Shown piece by piece: positions 24,260 through 35,093 of a DNA stretch of 64,000 bases. Below the pieces are notes generated by a model. That model saw only the letters and a list, made by a program, of their open reading frames with translations. It did no database searches and had not been told where the DNA came from. The stretch lies in NCBI RefSeq assembly GCF_042242105.1, contig NC_092013.1:15741618-15805617 (forward strand), given 5' to 3'. Each line of letters starts with the position of its first letter. The stretch's first letter is position 1. Source of the stretch: Pempheris klunzingeri (lineage: Eukaryota > Chordata > Actinopteri > Acropomatiformes > Pempheridae). A program made the translations under genes and the position numbers.

Positions 24260-27200
24260 ATGGCGTCAGGCCTGCCCTGTGTTGTTGTGCTGGCTGTATG
24301 TGTGGCCCTGGCGACTTGTGTATTTGGTAAGTTTGATTTCTTTTGTAGCTCTAAAGCGGTCGTCACGTTGTTTTTTTCGTCTCTCTCATTGTTGCTGGAG
24401 TTACTGCGCGTTGTATCGTTAGCTCAGCTTAGCTAGCGGCTCGGGCTGTAACACCGTGAGTCCAGGGCGATGTCTGCGGTGGTGAAGGCGGCTGTGCAGA
24501 CATGTTTTTAACATCTTTAACTGTCTAATAGAAATAAGCTGTATTGGGTTTATGTTTTTATGATGTGAAGGTTGACAAAGTAAGGATTAAGAGACACTCT
24601 GGCTAATATCGAGGGTTTGACTGTCAGAGCTGTACCGACTGTATTTCCTCTGACATGCCCCTCTGTTAGCTCCTGTCTGCTGTAGTTTGACCACTTTAAA
24701 CAGCAATAACTTTCTCTTTCCTCAGAACAAAATCTTTAACCTGTTACAGTATTTGTGAAGACGAGCAGCTTTGGCTCAGTTACCCTCATTGGTAGATACA
24801 ATATTAAATTAAAAAAAACACCTCAGTTTAACAGTAACGCAGCACATTTACCACAGAGTCTGAATAGTTTCAACACAATAACCTTTATAAACGCTGGGTT
24901 TGTTGCAGAGGTTTTGTGTTGCACTGCTTCGACCTGCTACACTGGCAGCATCAGATCCTTTTATTCATGTTCACAGATATTAATTGGATTATTCTCATTA
25001 GCTATCAAGAAGTTTGTCTATAAAATGAAACAATAGTCAATTACATTTCCCAGGCCCCAAGGCCACATACTCATATTGCTTTTTTTTTTATTGTTTTGTT
25101 TGACCAACAGTTCGAAACCCAAAGATATTCAGTTAATTAACATTTCTGAGAAAGAAAGGCAAATTCTCACATTGGAGAAGGTCCAAGTGGAGAACATTTG
25201 GCATTTTTGCTTGAAAAAGTAATTATTATATAATAATTACATTTTAATAATTACATTTTCTGTTCATTAATAAATACAATAGACTACTTATATCAGCTTT
25301 ACAGGATTGCTGAGAAAAAATATTAGCAGTGATGCCTATTTTCAGGGGGTAGAGGCAGTGTGTGTGTGTGTGTGTGTGTGTGTCCTATTCTACCTATCTC
25401 TGACCGTTAAGACACCACTACAGCTTGGTCATCAGAGATACCAAGACTAATGTTTCCTGCCCCTCTCTGCTTTCTGTCTGTGCTCTCTTCCAGCGGATGA
25501 CCGAGACTGTAAGGGCTACAGAGACTCCTCCAACACCTACCACTTTTCCCAAAGTTGCTTCAGTGGATTTTGCTGTGGCACCTGCTTCAACAGATACTGC
25601 TGTAGAGATACTTTTAACAGGTTTTCTGAGGACAGACAAGATGACTGGTATTCTAATCTATTTTAATAATAATAATAACAACAACAATAATAATGATATC
25701 TTTATTTATATAGCACATTTCTTAACAACGTCACAAAGTGCTTTACAAAACAAAGTAAAAACCAGACAAGACAGTTAAAAATGAGCATATAGGGAGATGG
25801 AGACAACAACCTTTTTTTTTTTTTTTAGATCAGCAGGTGATAGGAATGATTTGATTTTAAAAATGAGTTTAAGATGCAGATCCTGTCATACGTGATAGAT
25901 TTAACTTTCCGTTTTAGATGAGACAAAAAGTAGGCTCCCTTTATTGTCTTCTCTTGTAGTCTGATTCTGATTCTGTTGCAGCCCATTGTGCAATGATTAT
26001 GCAGTCAGGCAACAGGAAGTGGTGCCTTCCTGTGCACGACCACCAGCATGATGCGAATGTGTAGATTTATTGCACCTTGCACCCTCCTTTCACATAACAG
26101 ATTCATAAAATATGTTTATATACCTGATGAGCAAAGGAAAAGGGAAGGGAACTGCACAAACTGAGCAATATTCTGTATTTATAATAGAGAATTAAAGTAT
26201 TTGTGTTTTTCAGTAGTGATCAGTGACAGTAACAGCTGTTGTGACACGTTGTTTTTTTATTTGTATCTGTGAGGTAATTACAACATAAATATTGCTTCGC
26301 ATTATTTTTTCTTTCTTTCTTTTTCAGTGATATTTTTACCTACTCGTCACCATTGCCCATGGTCCTCGGTATTGGTGGCTTTGTCGTCATTTTGCTCATC
26401 TTCATTTGCTGCTGTGTCTGTCCCTGCTGCTGCCTGTACAAGATGTGCCGCAAGCCAAGACGTAAGTGGCTCTCCACTAATAATTAAAAGAGTCTGTTGC
26501 TGCTGGTTATGCTTATTCTTTGGCCAAGAGTTCAGCTGCCTTGATATTTACAGAGGACATTGTTTCAGGAGCTCTAAACAGTCTGTGATTACGTGAATGC
26601 AAACATTTTTTTTTTTTTTTAGGAGTTTCTCTCAATAGTCTCTATATAATATGGCGATGGTCCAGCGTTGCTCCTCAGTAACTACTGAGTCACTGATAAG
26701 ACCTTAAAGGGGTAGTTCATCTTTTTTGATGATAAGGTAGCATGACTTACTAGTAGCGGGGTTATGTTGTGTTATCTACCATCAGAGATTTGTCACACTG
26801 TTTATACTGTATCTGTCCCTTCAGTATTTATGGTCCTTTCCTTTCACACCCTGATAAGTGCAGAGACAGAAAGAGATGAACAGGTGTTTAACATAAACAG
26901 ATTTTTGTGCGAAAGGAAAGTGAAAGTGCTTGAAAGGTAGTAAATTAAATGAAGTTTATAATAAAGTTAATAACCAGTCTCATTAAGTGATAATCATTCC
27001 GTTGATAAGTTGATAAGTTAGTCGAGTGCCAAACCATTAATTGGTAAAAACCGTGCATTTTCACTGAAAAATGTGACAGATTCACTAGTTCAAGCATTTG
27101 AAATTGTTCTCTTGCTATGATAGTAAACTTACTATTTTTGGGTTTCGAACTTGTGGCTCTTGCACATTATGGCGGGCATTTTTCACATTTTTTTACATTT

Positions 27201-30200
27201 TATGGACCAAATGATTAATCAGCTAATCAAGAAAAAATATAACTGAAGAAAATATTCTTCAGTTGCAGCTCTGGCAATTTTAAGGTGTTGAAGCAACATT
27301 TCAGTACATCACCTAACGCCCAACCCCTGAGCAGTGACCGCATATTAGTAGGTATCATTTTATTTAAGGTCCAGACTAACAGATTGGTACCAAACCACAA
27401 ATGATGACCGTAACAGTCAGTTAACACTTTTAAACCACGTAAATCAGTGAGCAGTGTATTGACGGCATGTAGCCATGTGCTGCTGCTTCTGCAACGTGTA
27501 GCTGCACAGTGTGTAGGTTTAAAACAACAACAACCAACACTTGCAGACAGCTTCTTGACGTATGTAAAACACTGTGTCTGTTCTTTTTTTATTTGTTTAA
27601 ATGAAGAAATGAGATTCTTGGTTTCCAGTGTGTTGGAGTGTTTGTCTGTCAAGTTTTCAAAACTGAACATCAGGGGACTCATTTGAGGCCTGTTGGCCCA
27701 CCCACCACATGACTTTCATTACTGCAGTGGCTTGGTCTTACTAATAACACAGACATTTAGACACGGAGCACAAACTGGTCTAACATTCCCCAAAGCACAG
27801 TGATGTGCAAAGCATATATGACATTGATAACAGTTACAAAGAGGTCCTCAATTTGGTGAAGTAAACTCTGTCGAGGTTTGTGAAGTTCCCGATATTAGCT
27901 CTTCTCCTTTTAGTGATCTTTTGTGATGAGCAGTGTATCCTGCAGTTTGATGAATCAGCACCATAGTCATTGGTGATAATTGCTGTGTGGAGTTCATGCC
28001 AAACTTGAACACTACTGTATTCATATCACCAGAATGATCATGCCCTTAAGTTATGCTGCGTGTTGTACAAGTAGAGGCCTGTTTCTTTAAAGTTCTATGA
28101 AATCGAGAATAGATATGATATATTTCTGTACAAGCAAATATCAGCTGGTAAGGTACTTAAAAGCAGCTTTATGAGAACCTATGGTTTAAATCAAATTGTC
28201 TTTAATTAAAGAATATTCTGTATTTTTGCTATCGTTAACAAATCCCATGAAAAGAGTAGACAAAAGCCAACGATGAATTGAAAGTATGATGAAAGTATTT
28301 TCTGTGTAGCCGCAGACGATACGGCTTGTTCTTTTCTGATAGACCTCAGTCCCACATTAACAGACCTGCTACCATAAATACTCAATATGAAAATAGTACC
28401 TGATAAATACACTATTGTTTGCTTAAAACTGCTGCCCAACTTTTATCAGAAAAGTTAAATATTCTTTTTTTTCTTCTTTTAAATTAAAAAGAAAATATAT
28501 GAATTGGTTATGCGACGATCGTCTAGTTTTAAAGTTCCCATATTTTCCTTATTTTCTTGTATTATACTTGTATTTTTAGGTCCCAGAACAAGTTTACATG
28601 GTTTAATGTCCATACAGGGGATTCATGATTGTCATAAGCAGTGCCCCTAAAATTTCCATTGAAATACTGCCTGTTCCACTTTGGCATGTGAATTTCTACA
28701 CTTTGTCTTTTATGTGCTTCGTACAATGAGAGACAGACAGCCTTCATCCTCAGTTCTCTCCTCTACAACAGGGTGGATTGAATTTCACTGTTTGTGACCC
28801 CATTCAACTTTGCTTTCAACATATTATTTCTGCTGCCAGATTTCTTCTCATCCCTGTACTTGGACTGGATATGTATTCATGTCCTCCCTTTAACCTGCTT
28901 TTGTAAATGATTTCCATCAAAATTTCCCACAGTGCAGGAAACCACCTGAGTTGTGTGGGTGTGTGTGTTTGGGTGTGTGTGTTTGTGTGGTGTGTGTGTT
29001 TGGGTGTGTGTGTTTGTGTGGTGTGTGTGTGTGTGTGTGTTTGGGTGTGTGTGTGTGTTTGTGTGGTGTGTGTGTGTGTGTGTATTTATGCAGGCATGTG
29101 CACCGCTGTAAATGCTACACCGCGTGTCACTTCCTGTCAGTTTGGTATTTTCAGCCAGCTTGTTCAGGCTTTGCCATGCAGCAGCTAAGCTCTGGCAGAG
29201 AGCAGCAGGCTAAAACGCAAGCAAGAATGTGGATTCCTTCGACATCTTTGCATGTCGGGATCATATCCAAGAATGCTGGAGCTCCACCTCGTGTGACTCA
29301 CTGTTTCCACGACAACCACAGTGGGGAAAACTCCAGACCATCCCACGTCATTTACAGGAAGTGCTCATGATGACTGTTAGGAAAAACACACATGGTGGGG
29401 GAGTGATGTGAGTGACTTAGACAATGATGGGTTTACACTTGAAGTGGAAACTGAGAGACCCCGGAGGGTTGGTGCTGTATTTGTATACATAAATATAAAT
29501 CTAAAAGTAGCAAATCACGATGATGTTTGTCAAAAGCTACATTTAGTTGCCTTGAGAGAGAAGTGAAACTGTATGATGAATGATGCTGTTTGTATTACTA
29601 TATCTTATTTTCCCTTCCTTTTATGAGTCCCCTTGATATATTAGCGATGTATATTAAATGGTTTGTGTAGCCTGAAGGGCATGCACAGGACGTGCACCTT
29701 TTCAGTTTTAAGTGTTGTCTGAAGGCGTTTCTTTCAGGCTGCCTAACCAAGCAAGACAACAAGACATGTAGTGTGAGAGCCAAAAACCAGGGCAAGGAAA
29801 GCCCAAACAGCACACACACTGCTGCTGATAAGCCTTAATTTGTGAGACAAGGTATTAACTGAAATTGACTCAGATTCTCCTCTGTCGGGGTTTTGGCAGC
29901 TGGACAATCAGAGGGCACTGTTTTAGAGAGAGTTTAGTGCGTAAATAAAACTGAGAAAGTGAGGGGTTCTAAAAAACATCCATCTGTCCATCTGTCCTGG
30001 GTGTTTGAGCCAATCCCAGCTGACATTGAGCGACAGGTGGTGTGCACCCTGGACTGGTTGCCAGTCAGTCACAGTGCTGACACTTACAGACAACCATTCA
30101 CGCTTGCAGGCACTTTAAAGTCACCAGTTACCCCAACTTGCATGTGTTTGGACTGCAACACACAGAAAGGCCACAGCTACCCCAGTGGAAATGACACCCT

Positions 30201-31970
30201 TGAGTCCTTATATCCCCCTCCAGTATAATAGAATGAAGCCTGTGGAGTATTAAATATAATCTATTTCATCTCAGTTTTCACAACCTTTGCCGGGTTTGTG
30301 CAGGTGGATAAAAGCAGAAGTGACTGAGTTAACTCTTGCTCCATACTCATGGGAACACATGACTTCTCTTTTGTTTTAATGTTGTAATGCCTTGTTCCTG
30401 GCATTGTGTAAGTGTAATTCTAAGAATCTGTGTTGGCAGTGGAGAGGAAAATAAATGCGGCATAACCTGGTGATATGCTTAGCGTGTATTTTGGGCAGTT
30501 TTATGCTGCTTTTAGTTGCTTTCTCTCACTGATTTCATTCACCATATTAGCGAATATTAGATCATGTTTTCCCGGTTCACCATCAGCTCAGACCAGACTT
30601 CACTTCAACTGAAACTGTGACTGAACGCCTTGTCTAGTGTATATTAGCTGTATTTCTCATCTGTTCCTCTGTTTTGTTTGCTTACAGCTGTGATAGCTAC
30701 CACCACCCATACTACCGTGGTCACCAACACTCATCAGCAGTACCCCCAGCAGCCAATTGCAACACCTGGACAGCCTGTGTCCTACCAGGGGGCCCAGTAT
30801 CCACCCTACCAGCCCGTACCAGTGCAGCCAGGTTATGCATCCCAGCCCATGCCGCAGGGCTACGGAGCTCAGCCCATGCCAACATTACCCTACCAAGGAC
30901 AAGCGTACACAGTGGGACCGCCACCAACATACCAGGAAGCCAGTGAGTGTGGATTTTTTATTAGCCAAACGTGCACTTACCGGTCTGATTGTGACAATAA
31001 TGTCAAATCAAGGACGACTCTCCTTTTACAACACAAAGTAGTCTTTGAAAATCGATTTATTGACCAAATTCACTAACAGCTGAGACAAACAAAAAAACAA
31101 GCAAGCTGGCACATGGAGCTAATGGAGCACTATCAAAGGAAGTGGATCTGAATGTAATGCCAACGCTACTCTCAGTCAGCTGTCTTTCATGTTGCTATTA
31201 GTAGGACAGAGTACAGGATTAATGCCTTTACTTGTTTGCTAGAGGAATATTACTGCGCTAATGTTAGCCAATGTTTTAACCATGACCTCGAGCTGTACAG
31301 AGGAAGCGAACAGCGGCAAAGTGAGTGAACGCAATTTCTGAATGATCAGGCTGCTCTGCAGTACAAAGTGCAGGTCGATAGAAAAACACCAAGTGAGCAA
31401 GAAAGTCAGGAGTCAGTGGCTCTTTTCAAACATCCAGAAAGAGAAAGAGACTAAAAAACTAAAACTAACAAAAAAGTCGACTTTAAGAACAACTAAAAAT
31501 GAATCAGTTGTGTCTCAAAATGAACGCTGAGAACGCCCTTTGACATGGGGCAATGATATATTACATTGCAGCGTTAAGACACATTGTGCAATGTTGGTGC
31601 TTCAGAAAAGCTGTAATCGGAAGTGGAGGTGGAATTGCTGCTGCTGGTATAAAGTTGGGTCATATCTAGATTTTGTAGTCAGAAATTGACTATCGTTACG
31701 TTATTTGACAGAACAGACGTTGTGAATACAGTTTAAGCATTGTCATTGTTTTGATCCTCATTCCATCTTTTCTGTCTGTGTCCAGCCGGCCCTCTCTACC
31801 CTCCCAACCCGATGCCTTACAGCCAGGCCGCATACTCCCCCGGCCAGCCAGCGTACCCTCTGCAGCCTCCTGCCCAGCCGCAGCCCAACGCTCCACCCGC
31901 GCACACAGACTACCTTGCCCAGCCAGCATTCAACCCGGATTATGTTGCACCCCCACCCAAGACTGGATAA
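24260..31970 (+). CDS. shisa5: Shisa5 (scotin)-like single-pass membrane protein, complete, 5 coding exons
   Basis: Shisa5/scotin is an ER and nuclear-envelope protein linked in mammals to p53-dependent apoptosis and interferon responses. Coding exons: 24260-24326, 25494-25647, 26328-26461, 30688-30942, 31786-31970. They total 795 nt, or 264 aa (human 240), with all junctions in phase. Residues 1-22 form a signal peptide. Residues 23-74 are a luminal Shisa domain with eight cysteines (28, 44, 49, 50, 53, 58, 59, 74), including FCCGTC and RYCC. Residues about 84-105 are the membrane segment, followed by the Cys-rich CPCCCLYKMCRKPR. The cytosolic tail is Pro/Gln/Tyr-rich, with GPPPTYQEA, a PPxY motif for WW domains of NEDD4-type ligases. 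Exon 1 and its promoter lie just after a GT microsatellite. A tandem paralog follows 3.1 kb downstream. Another Shisa member is possible, but the tail fits shisa5 best. Confidence 0.9.
25359..25383. repeat. (TG)n microsatellite in shisa5 intron 1
   Basis: 25 nt of uninterrupted TG, about 110 nt upstream of exon 2. Confidence 0.95.
25665..25775. repeat. SINE-like dispersed repeat end in shisa5 intron 2
   Basis: An (AAT)n/(AAC)n run precedes TATCTTTATTTATATAGCAC and CACAAAGTGCTTTACAAAAC, a combination found at the ends of many dispersed repeats in fish genomes. It starts 18 nt after the exon 2 donor. Class not assigned. Confidence 0.5.
28955..29085. repeat. Imperfect GT minisatellite
   Basis: A higher-order array in which runs of GTGTGTGT are punctuated by TTTGGG and TTTGTGTGG, giving units of roughly 16-34 nt. 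It lies in shisa5 intron 3. Confidence 0.9.
29975..30200 (+). repeat. Dispersed fish repeat D
   Basis: Contains GAGCCAATCCCAGCTGACAT, GTGTGCACCCTGGACTGG, GACAACCATTCACGC and AAAGTCACCAGTTACC in the expected order. The same landmarks recur at 63165-63390 and, inverted and more decayed, at 50715-50800. It is a common non-coding repeat in ray-finned fish genomes. Confidence 0.75.
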
Positions 31971-34440
31971 TGCATCACAGTACCACAGCGACTTTAAATG
32001 TACTGCGGCATTTTTGAACTTGGCACAGCTGGAAATTTGTAATATGAATCCAGATGAGAATTTGTTTCTGAGTGTCTTGATTCATGTGTTTTGGTGGTTA
32101 AATATGCCAATGTTATGACGCATATGTAGTTGTTGTAGTGCTGCTCAGTTGAGGAATTGCCATGTGAAAATGTTGATACCTCTTGGCTCTTATTGCATGG
32201 ACTTACAATATACAAGTGGTGAGATTGTTCTTTTTTAAAAAATATTTTAGTGGCTCCATCTTAGTCATCTTGGAAAATTACACGTAAAACCACTGAGTCG
32301 GACTTTAAAGAGAAGGTGAAGGGCTGTGACATTTTTCCAGCCCTCTGAACATGCCTATTTATTTTCCTCCTTGTCCTTATCTAAACTGTGCACCAGTCAA
32401 ACCTTCCCCCGTAAAGATGGGGTCTCTAACATTGGAGAGTAGTGAATTTTTTAAAGTATCCAACTGAAAAAATCCCAGCCACTCCCTCCAGAGCCACTCC
32501 CCCAAAACACATGAACGTTTGCTGACGTGTCCTCAATAATGATGAAGACTGGCTGCTTCAGCCACGGCTCCACAGCCAGATCAACAGTCTGTGTCTGTTT
32601 TCTCTTGTTCTTCAGGTCAATCAGTCTGTCGCCGAGCTGCAGCTCAAATTTTGGCGGCACTATATCTTCCACTCTTGTGCGACTAGCTTGCTATCTTTAG
32701 CCTTGTGGACGAGTACAGTCATGTGCAGTGGGTGCACAGGCAGAATGCGTCCAGGTACGCAAGTACATAGGTAGACAGGCAGGCCAGCCGTCCATTTTAG
32801 CAGAATGAAATGGGGTTATTGTAGGCCTGTGACAGCCACAGATATTTTGCTTGTCTTTTGGTCATAATTTTAACAAATATAACTATAATATAACTAAAAT
32901 GCCTTAAAAATAAATTACAGACCCTGCCTTTAATTCATTATCTACAGTGTTTGCAGTCAGACTCATTGGTCAAACTTGTTCGAACATTTTTCATGTACTT
33001 TCTCATATTCCTTTTTTCACTTGTGCTTTGGATGACATATAACGCTGTATATGTATTGCATGGGAACCCTTTAAGTGCAAAGTGTGTCATTGTCAGTTTA
33101 CTACCAATATTCACAGGGTAACAGTGAACAGGATAATGCGTGTTGAAGGAAAAAGCCTCCAGTAAAAGGGAACATTCATTGTGTTTAGGAGATTTCCTCT
33201 TGTTTTTTGTTTTCTTTTTCTGCTCAGGTCTTCATTCATTATTTTCATTCACCCGTTTTACAACACATGTAACTGAGCTGAAATGCATCGGCAGCTTTGA
33301 ATGAAAAAACCAAAGGAGATTTTTTTTTTTGCTCCAACCAACCAAACATTCACATTAAGTCCACAAAAATGCAAATGTACTTACAAAATGCAAAAAACAA
33401 CTGTGCCTTTTTAGCCATGTTAATTGTTTTATCAAACTAAAGTGTGCAGGTTATTTGTAACAGTTTCAAATCTCATTTTCTACCCATTTTAGATTTTTTT
33501 AATTTTTGTTTCTCGTTTGCCACCAAATGTAGTTCCATTAGTCACAACCCAAGCTGTTGTACGTTATGAATCTCTGAATATCAGTGTTGTGTTTGTCACC
33601 AAATCAAACGTCAGATCATAATGTTTTTTTTCACTGTTGCCTTTATTAGACTGCACCAGCGTAACAGTCAGGTCTATATTTTTCTTTTATCTAACAATTG
33701 AACGAATAAGCCTTCCCTGCTCTGCATTATAACTTCTGTTTTTCTGCAACAAAGACGTCACTTCTGCTTTTTGCTAACTGAAATTACTTGATAATAGTTT
33801 TGCTAAAGTGACCTTCTTATGATCCAGTTGAACTTGGAGAAGTACAGGGACAACTCATGTGACAAGTCAGTCATCAGACGATCGATGTTTTGAGCCACCT
33901 TGTTTGAAATCTCTGACTTCGTAACTTCCTCTGTTTAGACTTTTGTTGTGGTCAAAGAGCATCTATGCTGTGGCTTATTTTATTTTACCAGCTGACACAT
34001 GAGAAGCCACATGACCGCTAGTGAAAGGCGGCTAATGTCCTCATATATCTCTGTAATTTGCGAACAGTTCATTTGTGAGGAATGCGCATGTGTCACTTCC
34101 ATTGACCAAGTGATTTGTCTGTGTACTTCTGTGTAGGCCTGCCTTATGTCTGAAATCTGCCTTTATAAACGTGTCCCTGTCATTTGAGTCCTTTAGCCAG
34201 TGTTGATTCGTCAAGGTGACTCATGTTGGAGTGTTTTTATTTGTGTGTGTGTGTGTGTATTCCAGCCATTTGTGTTCTGTATAAAAGACCAGCAGAGATT
34301 TATTCTTGTTCTATCTGTGTGTCTTGTTCAAGAATAATTGTCATTGATGCTACTTTGAAAATATATTTACATGACTTTTATTTCGTTAAAAACACACCAC
34401 TTATTCTGCAGAGTTCAATAAAATCTATATTTTCTGTTTT
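31971..34440 (+). other. shisa5: Probable long shisa5 3'UTR
   Basis: No new exon is seen between the stop codon and an AATAAA at 34417-34422, which is followed by T/GT-rich sequence. The stretch may therefore be a 2.45-kb 3'UTR, though earlier cleavage is possible. It includes a GC-richer block at about 32440-32830 whose minus strand has a 73-codon frame (32451-32672); it looks like an inserted repeat but I cannot name it. Confidence 0.45.
34417..34422 (+). promoter_or_regulatory. shisa5: Candidate distal poly(A) signal of shisa5
   Basis: AATAAA inside TTCAATAAAATCTATATTTT, about 2.45 kb past the stop and 0.67 kb before the next gene. Confidence 0.45.
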
Positions 34441-34940
34441 ACCTCAACTTCGGTTATTGAATTTTAAGAACAGAAGCAAAAGTGCAACCATGTCAAGTCT
34501 GGGCTGAACAGCTGGGAGGCAAAACAGAAACAATCAAATTACCAAAGTGAATACACAAGACAGGGACACAGAACAGTTCATCCACTTGTTTTTGAGATAC
34601 TTCAGTCTGGACTGGCATGGCTAAAAAGAGAAACTGAGGAAATACAAGTTTGTGAAAAGGCCTGGAATAAGTAGCCTAAGAGCATTTTAGTTTTTCACAA
34701 TTATTAATGGGCTCACTTTGTTGCAAGAACACATTATTAATAGAATTGAGGCAGAACAGCAAAAGAGAAGCTAATGTCTTGAAGTAATTGGATTTTTGAG
34801 ACCTAGTATGTGTTGAGGTAACCACTAAACATATACTATAACATATACATTTAATGAGGGCATGGAGAGAGGTCTTAAATGGGAAAATGAAGGTAAAATG
34901 GCAGTAAGTAGTAAATTTGTTTGAATGGAGCACTCCCTCA

Positions 34941-34950
34941 TATATAAATA
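34941..34950 (+). promoter_or_regulatory. Candidate TATA box of the second shisa5-like gene
   Basis: TATATAAATA lies 144 nt before the ATG at 35094, which would give a 5'UTR of roughly 115-125 nt. There is no CpG island here, unlike the left-edge gene, suggesting an inducible or tissue-restricted promoter. Confidence 0.45.
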
Positions 34951-35093
34951 AATCATCCTGTGGCACATCTTTCCCACATAATAAGGAATGCTGTTGGACT
35001 ACTTGCTATAGGGTGGGACAGACAGACAGGCTGAGGCAGTTGTCTCACTGCAGAGTCAGACTCGCTTCCTCTTTAGACCATATCGTAGCAGTT

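Larger units (their letters stand above)
26462..30687. other. shisa5: shisa5 intron 3 (4.2 kb)
   Basis: Largest intron of the gene. Contents recognised: an imperfect GT minisatellite (28955-29085) and a copy of dispersed repeat D (29975-30200). The longest frame, 151 codons on the minus strand at 27227-27682, has no recognisable family and is probably chance. Confidence 0.7.

Noticed and set aside
27227-27682. 151-codon minus-strand frame in shisa5 intron 3
   Set aside because: No recognisable motif, a biased low-complexity composition and no supporting exon signals.
32451-32672. 73-codon minus-strand frame in the shisa5 3'UTR
   Set aside because: It lies in a block that looks like an inserted repeat. 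There is no recognisable domain and it is antisense to the UTR.
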